A DNA stretch of 14,537 nucleotides from Isotricha intestinalis (Eukaryota > Ciliophora > Litostomatea > Vestibuliferida > Isotrichidae). The notes beneath the pieces are model-generated. The model saw nothing but the letters and a program-made list of their open reading frames with translations, had not been told where the DNA came from and did no database searches. Positions 1-8,296 of this stretch are shown here, one piece after another. A program made the position numbers and the translations under genes. The stretch spans positions 1-14,537 of the forward strand of contig JAJJLU010004347.1 of the NCBI GenBank assembly GCA_023807065.1, given 5' to 3'. How positions within the stretch are numbered: the stretch's first letter is position 1; every line of letters starts with the position of its first letter.

Positions 1-1
1 T

Positions 2-1708
2 CCTGATTTTTATACAGAAAATCAAAAAGAAATTCTACAAATAATATGTGAATCAATAGGAATGAAAAATATAAATATAATAAATGAATCAACAGCAATA
101 ACAATGTATTATGGTTATACTAAATATAGAGATTTATTTGTTCAAGAAACAAATGAAGTTGATCCTACAATAGAAAAAAATATATTATTTATAGATATAG
201 GATATTCAAAAACTTCTTTTATTTTATCTTATTTTACATATAATAAATTTGAAGTTAAATATGTAGATTATATTCCTAATATAGGAGGAAGAAATTTTGA
301 TGAATTAATATATAATTATTGTGTTTATAATTTTGATTTGGAATCAACTGAAGAACATAAAATTGAAATAAATGATAAAATGAAATATAGATTAATAGAA
401 GAAATTAAAAAGAAAAGAATTCAATTAACAGTAAATGATGAAATCAATATTTTAGTAGATTCTTTTTATGAAGATCAAGACTTAAATATAAAAATAAATA
501 CAAATGATTTTAAAGATAAAATTCAAATAATAGATTTATTAAATGTAATAGACAAAAAATTAGATTCGGTAATTGACTTTTCAAAAGAAAAACAAATAAA
601 AATAGATTACGTAGAAATAGCAGGTGAATTAATGAGAACTCCAATATTACAAAAAATGATAGAAAATAAAAATTTAAAAATATGTAAAACAATTTTAATT
701 GATGAATGTACAAGTGTTGGTGCTGCTATATATAATAATTTTATTAAATGTGATTTTCCTATTAAAGAATTAAAAGAAGTATTTCCTTATAAAAAAAAAG
801 GAGAAGAAGAAAAAGAAAAAGAAGGGATATATTTAAAAAATGAAGACGACAAAAAAAAATTGAAAGAAAATATTTGTACTCATATTAAAAAACAAGAAGA
901 AATTGATGCAAATTATTATAACTTAATTGATACTAAAATTGAAATATCTAAATTTTATTATGAAATAAAAGAAATATTTGAATTAAATAATAATAATGAA
1001 GAAATTAAAAACATTCAAGATTATGATACTAAAATTCGTTTGAATGAAAATAAAGAAGAATTAGAAAACATTTATAATGATTTAAATCAGAAATATTTAG
1101 ATATTGTAAATAAATATTATTCCCCGAAAAAACAAGAAATATTAAAAAAATTAGAAATAATAAAAAAGAAGGGATTCAATAAATTTGAAGAAGATATAAA
1201 AAAAATATTAGAAAATGATGAAAATAAAAAAAATAACAATATGAAGGAAAAAATTAATGATATTGAAAATGTAAAAGAATTAAAAAATAAATTTGAAATA
1301 TTAATTAGAATTGAAGAAAAAATAAATGATGATGATAATTTAAAGAATTATATAAAAAAATATGAATTTGATGAAATAAAGACAATAATAAATAATTCAA
1401 TAGAAAAAGAAATTTCTAGATTAAATGAAAAAAAGGAAAATGAAAAAGAAAAAGAAGAAAATCAAAAATTAATAGATCGGTTTATACAACATAAAGATTT
1501 ATATAGTAAAATATTATTTGATGAAAAAGAATTAAAAGAAATTCAAACAAAAATTAATTTATTAAAAGAAATAGAAGAAAAAGAAAAAAATATGGAAAAT
1601 GAAAATAATGATGAAAATAAGAAACAATTATTTGATTTAAAAAAAGCTATTTTTTTAAATGAAAAAAATAATGAAACAATAAAAGAAGAGTTAAATAAAA
1701 TAAATTAA
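2..1708 (+). CDS. Hsp110-like protein, 5' end outside window, no substrate-binding beta domain
   Basis: The open frame is already running at base 2 (PDFYTENQKEI...), so the ATG at 62 is internal; the neighbour gene has the matching segment at about residue 149. Visible ATPase-domain motifs are INESTAITMYYGYTK, the phosphate-2 loop FIDIGYSKTSFILS, NIGGRNFDE (typical of Hsp110/Sse1), VEIAGELMRTPILQ and DECTSVGAAI. Hsp110 proteins are Hsp70 relatives that act mainly as nucleotide-exchange factors and holdases in the cytosol. After FPIKELKEVFPY (about base 790) the usual beta-sandwich substrate-binding domain is missing. The chain passes straight into a Lys/Glu/Asn-rich, probably helical or coiled-coil region of nearly 300 residues, perhaps a much altered lid. 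The adenosine loop GGATR of the family reads AGELM. The gene ends at TAA 1706. All glutamines are CAA or CAG. A tandem paralog starts 77 bases downstream. The Hsp70-superfamily call is firm; the Hsp110 assignment is good; the role of the tail is inferred. Confidence 0.82.
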   Translation, partial: PDFYTENQKEILQIICESIGMKNINIINESTAITMYYGYTKYRDLFVQETNEVDPTIEKNILFIDIGYSKTSFILSYFTYNKFEVKYVDYIPNIGGRNFDELIYNYCVYNFDLESTEEHKIEINDKMKYRLIEEIKKKRIQLTVNDEINILVDSFYEDQDLNIKINTNDFKDKIQIIDLLNVIDKKLDSVIDFSKEKQIKIDYVEIAGELMRTPILQKMIENKNLKICKTILIDECTSVGAAIYNNFIKCDFPIKELKEVFPYKKKGEEEKEKEGIYLKNEDDKKKLKENICTHIKKQEEIDANYYNLIDTKIEISKFYYEIKEIFELNNNNEEIKNIQDYDTKIRLNENKEELENIYNDLNQKYLDIVNKYYSPKKQEILKKLEIIKKKGFNKFEEDIKKILENDENKKNNNMKEKINDIENVKELKNKFEILIRIEEKINDDDNLKNYIKKYEFDEIKTIINNSIEKEISRLNEKKENEKEKEENQKLIDRFIQHKDLYSKILFDEKELKEIQTKINLLKEIEEKEKNMENENNDENKKQLFDLKKAIFLNEKNNETIKEELNKIN

Positions 1709-1785
1709 AAAAATATTTAATATAATATAATTAATTAATAAAATGAATTGATTAAAAAAGACATTAAAACAAATAAAATTGTAAA

Positions 1786-3117
1786 ATGGTAATAACATTA
1801 GGAATAAATATGGGAGCATCAAAAACAATATATTCAATTTTTTCAAAAATAAATGAAAAATATATATCAAATGTTCTATTATTGAATAATTCATTTAGAA
1901 CAATTCCCTCAGTAATATGTTACACAAAAAATCATAGATTATTTGGAAATAATGCTTTTTCTTCCTTAAAACAATATTTCGAATCTTCATATAATAATAT
2001 TCCTAGATTAATTAATTTTGAAGATAATCAAAAAAAAAGAGAAGATGAATTAAAATATTTTTATGTACAAAATCTTAACAAAGATAATTATAAATTTAAT
2101 AATTTTAATGAATTTGGTGGAAAAGTAAATATAAATAGTGATTATATAATTGCTGATTATTTAAGTTTAATTAATGATTATTATTTTGAAAAAGAAAAAG
2201 TAAAATATGATATTTCTTGTCTGAGTGTTCCTGATTTTTTTAATGATAAAGAAAAAGAAAAATTAACTTTAATATGTGAATCAATAGGAATGAAAGAAAT
2301 AAATATATATAATGAATCATCAGCAATAACAATGTATTATGGTTATACTAAATATAGAGATTTATTTTTAAATGAAGATAAAAAAATTGATGAAAATATT
2401 GTAAAATATATTTTATTCATTGATATTGGTTATTCTAAATGTTCTTTTATATTATCTAAATTTAAATATGATGAATTTACGGTTTCGTGTGTTGTTGATC
2501 ATCCTAATTTAGGAGGAAGAAATTTTGATGAAATAATATATAAACATTGCATATCAAATTTTAAAAAAGAAAATATAGAAATAAGTAATAAAATGAAATA
2601 TAGAATATTAGAAGAAATTCAAAAAAAAAGAATTCAATTATCAGTAAATAATGAAGCCACAATTTACGTAGAAAAATTTTTCAAAGAAGAAGACTTAAAA
2701 ATTGAAATAACAAGAAAAGATTATGAAACTATGATAAAAAATAAGATAGAAAAAATAGAAGAAGATTTTTCGAAAATATTGAATTTCATAAAAAAAAATG
2801 AAATAAAAATAGATTATGTAGAACTTGCAGGTGAAATAATGAGTACACCAATAATTCAACAAGTTATTGAAAAAAATTCTTATAAAATAAGTAAGACTAT
2901 TTTAATTGATGAATGTACAAGTATTGGAGCAGCTTTATTAGGAAATTTTTATAATGGGAATTTTCCGATTAAATATTTAAAAAATGTTCACGGATACAAA
3001 GATTTTAAAAATCATAAAAAATTTAGATATTATTATATCAGAGTAAAAAAATATTATTATTTATTGAATCTATTCTTTCTAAAAATTTATTGCATAGAAA
3101 ACCTTAAAATTTTATAG
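1786..3117 (+). CDS. Hsp110-like ATPase domain, truncated paralog with degenerate nucleotide site
   Basis: The start MVITLGINMGASKT matches the N-terminus of Hsp110/Hsp70 proteins (GIDLG...), which fixes ATG 1786. Later motifs are SVPDFFNDKEKEKL, YNESSAITMYYGYTK (about 175-189), FIDIGYSKCSFILS (211-224), NLGGRNFDE (241-249), VELAGEIMSTP (345-355) and IDECTSIGAAL (374-384). Homology stops near residue 405 (VHGYKDF). The remaining ~38 residues are out-of-frame translation of a casein kinase 1 remnant, so the stop at 3115-3117 (TAG) is probably accidental and the chaperone C-terminus is lost. The first-loop Asp of the family is Asn12, the phosphate-1 threonines are absent, and the GG of GGATR reads GE. 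These changes suggest weak or absent ATP hydrolysis. It resembles the upstream gene closely through the ATPase domain. It could be a shortened functional pseudo-chaperone or a recent pseudogene. Confidence 0.75.
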   Translation: MVITLGINMGASKTIYSIFSKINEKYISNVLLLNNSFRTIPSVICYTKNHRLFGNNAFSSLKQYFESSYNNIPRLINFEDNQKKREDELKYFYVQNLNKDNYKFNNFNEFGGKVNINSDYIIADYLSLINDYYFEKEKVKYDISCLSVPDFFNDKEKEKLTLICESIGMKEINIYNESSAITMYYGYTKYRDLFLNEDKKIDENIVKYILFIDIGYSKCSFILSKFKYDEFTVSCVVDHPNLGGRNFDEIIYKHCISNFKKENIEISNKMKYRILEEIQKKRIQLSVNNEATIYVEKFFKEEDLKIEITRKDYETMIKNKIEKIEEDFSKILNFIKKNEIKIDYVELAGEIMSTPIIQQVIEKNSYKISKTILIDECTSIGAALLGNFYNGNFPIKYLKNVHGYKDFKNHKKFRYYYIRVKKYYYLLNLFFLKIYCIENLKIL

Positions 3118-3300
3118 TCTGAATAGGTAAAAAGAATTATAGATTTTTATTTAACTAAAATATATAGATATGGATAATATATTTCTTATAGAAATGAGAA
3201 AAGTTTAACATTAAGATAAAAATCTATTAATACTCATTCAGGTATAGAATAATCAAGAAGAGAGATATATAATGAAGGAATTGAAAGCGGTAAAGAAGTT
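3040..3300 (+). pseudogene. Casein kinase 1 catalytic-domain remnant
   Basis: Two + frames read as consecutive parts of a CK1 kinase. From about 3066 the frame gives ESILSKNLLHRKP-stop-NFIV-stop-IGKKN, matching the CK1 catalytic-loop region [23 protein letters not shown]. After a one-base frame change near 3130 it gives RIIDFYLTKIYRYG-stop-YISYR, then KSLT, KSINTHSGIE-stop-SRR, matching the CK1 IDFGLAKKYRD and SINTHLGIEQSRRDD signatures. The DFG glycine is Tyr, the HRD aspartate is lost, and five or more stops interrupt the reading, so no active kinase is possible. Stops replace different residues (the Glu or Asp of KPENF, a glycine, the Gln of GIEQSRR). It overlaps the 3' end of the truncated Hsp110-like gene in another frame, which marks a recombination junction near 3000-3040. 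Identity as CK1 is good; the exact ends are approximate. Confidence 0.68.
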
Positions 3301-3392
3301 TTTTCTTAAATTAAATAATAGATTATTAAACCATAATTAAATTATTTTAAATTTTTAAAATAATACTCAAAATATTTTTTTGAGTTTAATTA

Positions 3393-4875
3393 TTAGATAA
3401 TATTATAATTAGGATCATCAGGCTCAATATCTTCAAATTCTTGAGGCTGCACAGGTTTTTCTTCTGTGGATAATCTTTTAATTATTTCTTCCTTAATATC
3501 TTCAACTGCCAATTCTCTTACTATACCTGGTAATCTCAAAAAACTATGATAAGAATCTTTACAAATTGAATATAATTCATGAATATTTCCTTGTGAAACA
3601 ATTATTTTAATAACATAATAATTTTTTATAAACTTATTAGAAAAATAATCTTTTATTGGAATAAAATGAACTTTTATTTTATTGTTTTCTACTTTTGGAT
3701 AAAAATCAGAAACTAAATTAATTAAATTATTTTTTATTTGATTTTTTTCTGTTAAATTTCTAATATAACAGCCAATTACTTCAAAATCATCATCAATTCC
3801 GATATATAATCTTCCGCCTTTGGTATTTAAAAAAGAACATATAGTTTTTTGTAATATGAAAAATATATCAGAATTTTTATTTAAAGAATCTAAATTATAA
3901 TAATTTTTATATTCAGTAGTTAAATCTTCATCTTTTCCTAAATTTTCTCCTTTATAAAAAAATAATCTGTTTTCAATATTTATTTCTAAATCAGACCTAT
4001 TCAAATCAAAATCTTTTTTTATTTTTTTTTCAATAATTATTTCGTTATTTAATTCTTTAATATCAGGGACCAAAATAATTTTGAAACAATCTTTTTCAAA
4101 TTCATTTAATGAATCAATATTTATTTCATTTATATTTGTTAATGGAATTTCTGATTTATCTTGTATATTTTTCTTTTTCAATATATCAGATATTATTTTT
4201 TCTAACAAAGAAATGGGTTTTCTCATTGGTTCCTTATTTATTTTTTTGAAATTATTCCAGAAAAAATTAGAAATATAAACATTTATTCTTATTTGTTAAA
4301 TTTTTTTCTAAATTGTCATATTTTTCATTTTCTCCAATAAGAAAAACATTTTTAAAAATAAAATCCGTTAATTCATTTGTTTCAATAATTTTTTCTTTGC
4401 CATAATAAATATAAGCATTAAAAGACCAAATAAAAGTTATGACCCCTTGAGAAAATATGGTATAACAAGTTGATATTCCTTTTAATAAAATTATTCCTTT
4501 TATTTTATTATATAATTTAATTAATTCTTCAAATGATATATCTTTATTATTATCATTGTTTAATTTATCACCTTCTATTGATGAAATATTTTTAAATTCA
4601 TTAATATAATCCATAAATTCTTTAAATGTTATTTCATTTATTCTTTCTTTGATTTCTTCTCTAATTGCAGAACCCATTTTTGAATATTTTTCTTTTAATT
4701 TATTTAATTCATCTTTTATACCTTCATATTCTTCTTTAGTTACTAATTTTCCACGTCTATCAAATAAAAACATCACCTCTTTTATAGAGCTTTTAGGTTT
4801 TTTGTTTTCTTTTTTTGCTTCATTTCTTCTTTCTTCAATTATTTTGAAAATTTGTTCAATTTCAATTTTAGACAT
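3393..4875 (-). CDS. Schlafen-type AlbA_2 domain protein with unknown N-terminal domain, frame broken once
   Basis: Reading starts at ATG 4875 (MSKIEIEQIF) and runs 202 codons to a stop at 4269-4267. The next frame carries on as SNFFWNNFKK, NKEPMRKPISLLEKI and so on to TAA 3395-3393. That the two parts are one gene is shown by the neighbour on the other strand, where NTNELMNFVFLKIF (here ETNELTDFIFKNVF) and HPMKPPENDLEKL (here EPMRKPISLLEKI) lie in one frame. The frame change needs one extra base between about 4270 and 4295, a T-rich stretch. The C-terminal part has the Schlafen AlbA_2 signature: FLNTKGGRLYIGIDDD, then VHFIPIKD and YVIKIIVSQGN. AlbA_2 domains bind nucleic acid, and some Schlafens cleave tRNA or rRNA. 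The N-terminal ~200 residues form a Lys/Glu-rich helical stretch and a hydrophobic segment that I do not recognise. Either a young pseudogene, a frameshifted gene, or a local sequence error. Confidence 0.68.
4270..4295 (-). other. Frame-change interval in the minus-strand AlbA_2 gene
   Basis: The upstream frame ends at TAA 4269-4267. The downstream frame is open only after its own TAA at 4298-4296. Hence the switch must fall between them and is +1 in direction. GT...AG introns tried across this stretch either had the wrong length modulo three or created a stop, and the protein alignment with the paralog has no gap here. A one-base insertion in a T run is the simplest reading. Confidence 0.6.
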
Positions 4876-4938
4876 TTTTGTTAAAAAATATTTTTTTTTA
4901 CAAAAATAATTTGTTTAGTTTTTTTTTATTCGTTTTTA
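4876..4938. promoter_or_regulatory. Shared divergent promoter region of the AlbA_2 gene pair
   Basis: Only 63 bases separate the two start codons, ATG 4875 on the minus strand and ATG 4939 on the plus strand. The spacer is almost pure A/T with long T runs. Any promoter elements for both genes must lie here or inside the genes, so the pair is probably expressed together. No specific motif is recognised; the assignment rests on geometry. Confidence 0.4.
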
Positions 4939-6323
4939 ATGAAGCAAAAAAAAGATACTAAAGATAAAGACTTTAAGAGCTCACTTATTGAAGCTGCAAA
5001 GGAATTGGAAATCGAAGCCAAAGAAAGTGTTGAAAGAGAAATTAATGATATTTCATTAGAAGATGTTCAAAATATTTTGCAAAAATTAAATAGTTTAAAT
5101 ATTTCAGATGGAACCTTTCCACAAGGTATTGACAAATATGAAGGGGAAAGAAGACAATTTAACATAGTTTTTCTTTTTCATAAATTAAAATATATTTGCT
5201 TTAAAAAAGGTATTCCTGCCTGCTTTTTACTAGTTGATATAAAAGGATTAACAATAATTCACGCTATAGAAAGTAATCAACTATATGGGGGTGTTGGTTT
5301 TTCAGTTTTAAATACAAATGAACTTATGAATTTTGTTTTTCTAAAAATTTTTCGCACAGGTGAACAAAATAGTGTATACCAAAAAGATGAATATTCATTT
5401 CTTTTATTTTATAAAAATAACTATCCAAAGCTAAAATTTGATAAAAATGTTTTTGATCACCCAATGAAACCACCTGAAAATGATTTAGAAAAATTATTTG
5501 TAAAATATCTGATTTTAATGAATTTAGAATGGAAAAATGAAAACTATATTTTGAGATTGATTTTTGTAATCTTTTAATAAAAAATGTATCAGAAAAACAA
5601 AAAGAATATTTGACAAAAATGTATAAAAATATAGATTTTGATAGTTTGACTTTAAAAGATAAAACATTTTTTATTGAAAATGAAACCGTCAAAGTAGATG
5701 ATATAAGTGCTTTTATTAGAAATATAAACTATGTTAAAAATGCTAAAACTTATAAAGAAGAATATATTTTAGAAGAATCAAATAAAAAAAAGTTAATTTC
5801 GATTATTTGTGCTTTTCTAAATAGTGAAGGTGGGAGAATATATATTGGAATTGATGAAGAAAAACAAGTTTTTGGAATACAGCTTAATAATAAACAAAAA
5901 GATATAGTAAATGGGATTTTATATAATATATTGAAGGATTTGCAACCAAGTGTAAGAAATGCAGAAATAAAAATATATTTTATTCCAATAAAAAATAATA
6001 ATGGTGAATTTATTGAAAATCTATATGTAATTAAAATAATTGTTCCTCAAGGTAATATTAATGAATTATATTCTATTGAATGGAAAAAATATAAAAGCTT
6101 TATGATAGAGAATGATACTGTTATATCTTTGGATTGCCAAAAAATTAAAGATGAAATTATTAAAAGATTTAAAAAAGAAAAAAAAGCTATAGATAATAGT
6201 ATTTTTAATGATAAAGAACCGGAACAAGCTATATTCCCTAAATTTAATCCTAAAAAACATATAAAAGTATCATACTACAATATGAATTATAAATATAAAA
6301 AGTACCGCAAATATTACAAATAA
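4939..6323 (+). CDS. Schlafen-type AlbA_2 domain protein, paralog on the opposite strand, frame broken once
   Basis: ATG 4939 (MKQKKDTKDKDF) opens a 212-codon frame ending at TAA 5575-5577. A second frame, open from 5541, reads YFEIDFCNLLIKNV and so on to TAA 6321-6323. One missing T in TATATTTTGAG near 5548-5553 would join them as ...NENYIFEIDFCNLL..., so this is a one-base break rather than two genes. Its position differs from the break in the minus-strand paralog. The N-terminal half shares NTNELMNFVFLKIFRTGE with that paralog. The C-terminal half has the AlbA_2 signature FLNSEGGRIYIGIDEE (about 5815-5862), then IYFIPIKNNNGE and YVIKIIVPQGNINELY. The likely activity is nucleic-acid binding or an RNase-like function, from family knowledge only. 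No signal peptide or membrane segment is visible. The two copies are clearly diverged, so the duplication is old. Confidence 0.68.
5541..5576 (+). other. Frame-change interval in the plus-strand AlbA_2 gene
   Basis: The downstream frame has a TGA at 5538-5540 and the upstream frame stops at 5575-5577, so the switch lies between them and is -1 in direction. A GT...AG stretch (5566-5592) exists here, but its 27-base length keeps the frame and leads to a stop, so an intron does not repair the reading. A one-base loss in the T4 run at about 5549-5552 does. Confidence 0.6.
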
Positions 6324-6400
6324 AATAATTATGGGTATTATTAATAATTTATAATTAATATATTTAATTATTTAATTGAAATTAAATCATATTTGGTTGA

Positions 6401-6448
6401 AAAGTAATAAAAATATAAATAGGGATTGGGCCCAATCCCCAAAGTAAT
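6401..6448. repeat. GC-rich 18-base perfect palindrome between 8-base direct repeats
   Basis: GGGATTGGGCCCAATCCC at 6422-6439 is its own reverse complement and is the most GC-rich stretch in the neighbourhood. It is bracketed by two exact copies of AAAGTAAT at 6401-6408 and 6441-6448. It sits in the convergent spacer between the plus-strand AlbA_2 gene (stop 6321-6323) and the end of the minus-strand relic (stop 6535-6533). It could be a 3'-end hairpin serving both strands, or a transposon footprint, since 8-base duplications are typical of hAT-type elements. The repeat structure is directly visible; its role is not known. Confidence 0.75.
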
Positions 6449-6532
6449 TTTTATATTCTTATATTATAAAATAATATTTTTAATAATAAATAAATAAAAT
6501 ATAATTTTAATAAAGATTTTCAATATAAATAT

Positions 6533-8113
6533 TTATTTAAATAAATTTGACAAATCATTAAGTAAATCCATTTCAACATTCGAAAGTTCATTTCTACTTT
6601 TAAGATTGGTAAGAACTTCCACAAACCCTTTTTTTCTAAATGAATTAATAGCAAATTATTTTTATTACTTTTATCATCAACTAAATTACTTGAATATTGC
6701 ACCATAGTAATAAAATTAGAAATAATTATTCTTATATTTTTTATACTTGGTTAATCTTCGAGAATACTCACATATACCTTCAGAAATAAGTAGAGTTTGT
6801 ATATATTTATGACTAGATTGAATTAAAACATTAAATATTTTTTAATTATATAACTTTTATTTTCTTTGGAATAAAAGGGAATTTTTTGTATTTTAAACAA
6901 CAAAGAAATACAACTATTATAAATGGATAAATTATCAATAATACAGATTCATTTTCTAATAAATTGTATATTAAATCCATTAACAATCTATTTAAGTTTT
7001 TTCTTCTGTTTGTTATTTGTGTTTGATTTAATATATAATTTTCTAATTTTATTATTTGCTCAGCAATATTATTTTCTATTATTTTTCACAAAAATTTTTT
7101 GTGCATATAAAAGTAGCATTAACAAGGATTTGTAGAGCAATTGAAAGAAAAGTAGCTCATTTATTGTATTATCATAAATCATTGGTAATATTTTTTTTCT
7201 AATCCAAAATTTTTTGTTGTTTTAGAATTTTTTTTTTCAAATTTATATTTTAAAAGAATTCTTCTTTTTCTATAAACAAATATAGGAAATTTTATATTCA
7301 GCGTAATTCTTGCTCAAATATTTCCATATGATATGAAATATTTAATAATTTCTGAATAAATAAAAGAATATTTTCTATATTTATCTCATTTAGATCATTA
7401 TTATATGAATTAAAAAAATAATCTGAATAGATTTGATAAAAAAACAATTATTTATTATTTGTAATAATGTAGCAATCAAACACATATTTTTCACGAAATT
7501 TTTTTGTTCTGATTGTATTATTTCTTGATGTATATATTGGATGTATGATGGATAATTTTTTTCAATTTTTGAAATAAATTCATCTGAAGCCAAAAATATT
7601 TTACCATAAAAATAATAAATTTTTTACTTGGGGCTCTTCTGGGCAAATACTTTTGATGACATTTAAAATATCATTAAAATATTTTTATAAGAGGTTGAAA
7701 AAAAATGAATTTTCATTTTTTAATAAAAATGATAATTTATTTAGCATAAAACATATATTTGATAAAATATAAAAATCATTTGTTTTTTTTAGAAGAAGCT
7801 CAAATAAAAATTTAATTAAATTATCATTGAATTCCATAGACATATTTTTGGTTATAAAATCATTTTCATCTTTATTCAAAATATTTTTAAATTTGCTAAA
7901 CTATATTTTAATATATCATTATTATCCTCAATCAACATTTGGAAAAGTAATGCTAAAGAATTTTTTTCATTTGATGAATTTTTAAATTGAATTTATTTTT
8001 GATGATTATTAATTTTCTGTTCTAATTCCGGTAAATTTATTTCATAAGTTAAATCATTTTAATAAAGAATTAGCTAATATATGCATTTTTCCTTTATTAT
8101 TTAATTTATCCAT
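6533..8113 (-). pseudogene. Decayed helical-repeat (ARM/importin-alpha-like?) protein gene
   Basis: On the minus strand a plausible protein runs from ATG 8113 (MDKLNNKGKMHILANSLLK) to TAA 6535-6533 (...EVLTNLKSRNELS, DLLNDLSNLFK), but only by changing frame at least six times and passing several stops. Coding-like stretches include SSNEKNSLALLFQMLIEDN (about 7980-7920), MSMEFNDNLIKFLFELLLKK (about 7845-7785), KYFNDILNVIKSICPEEP (about 7685-7630), ASDEFISKIEKNYPSYIQYI (about 7590-7530) and ENNIAEQIIKLENYILNQ (about 7080-7025). Repeated amphipathic leucine/isoleucine helices suggest an armadillo-like fold; importin-alpha relatives are a guess. Most breaks fall in A or T runs. Unrecognised short introns could explain some, but not the in-frame stops. 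The coding reading is well supported; the family is weak. Confidence 0.5.
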
Positions 8114-8296
8114 TTTAATTTTTTTATTTATTTTATGAGTTATATTTTTAAAATTTAATTTCTTTTGAAAAAAAAAATTTTTCAAGAAAAAAAAATAAAA
8201 TAATTATAATAATCAATTTAATATAAAGAATTTAAAATATTTTTAAGTTTTTATTTTTTATTTTATTCTTTTTTTAAACTCATTAATTTCTTCCAT

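Noticed and set aside
1706..1860. Ciliate-type code with TAA and TAG read as glutamine for the whole window
   Set aside because: Reading through TAA 1706 would run the first chaperone gene out of frame far into the second one. The intact genes use CAA/CAG for every Gln and end in TAA. In the CK1 relic stops also replace non-Gln residues.
4215..4335. GT...AG introns repairing the minus-strand AlbA_2 gene
   Set aside because: The candidates of 40, 48, 60 and 79 bases either keep the wrong frame, create a stop, or remove residues conserved in the paralog.
4649..4909. Plus-strand open frame inside the minus-strand AlbA_2 gene
   Set aside because: It is a Phe/Ser/Leu-rich shadow of a Lys/Glu-rich gene and has no domain signal.
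5566..5592. A 27-base GT...AG intron repairing the plus-strand AlbA_2 gene
   Set aside because: Its length is a multiple of three, so it does not change frame, and the spliced reading meets a stop within a few codons.
6923..7135. Plus-strand 70-codon hydrophobic frame
   Set aside because: It is opposite coding-like minus-strand sequence of the repeat-protein relic; its hydrophobicity follows from T-rich codons.
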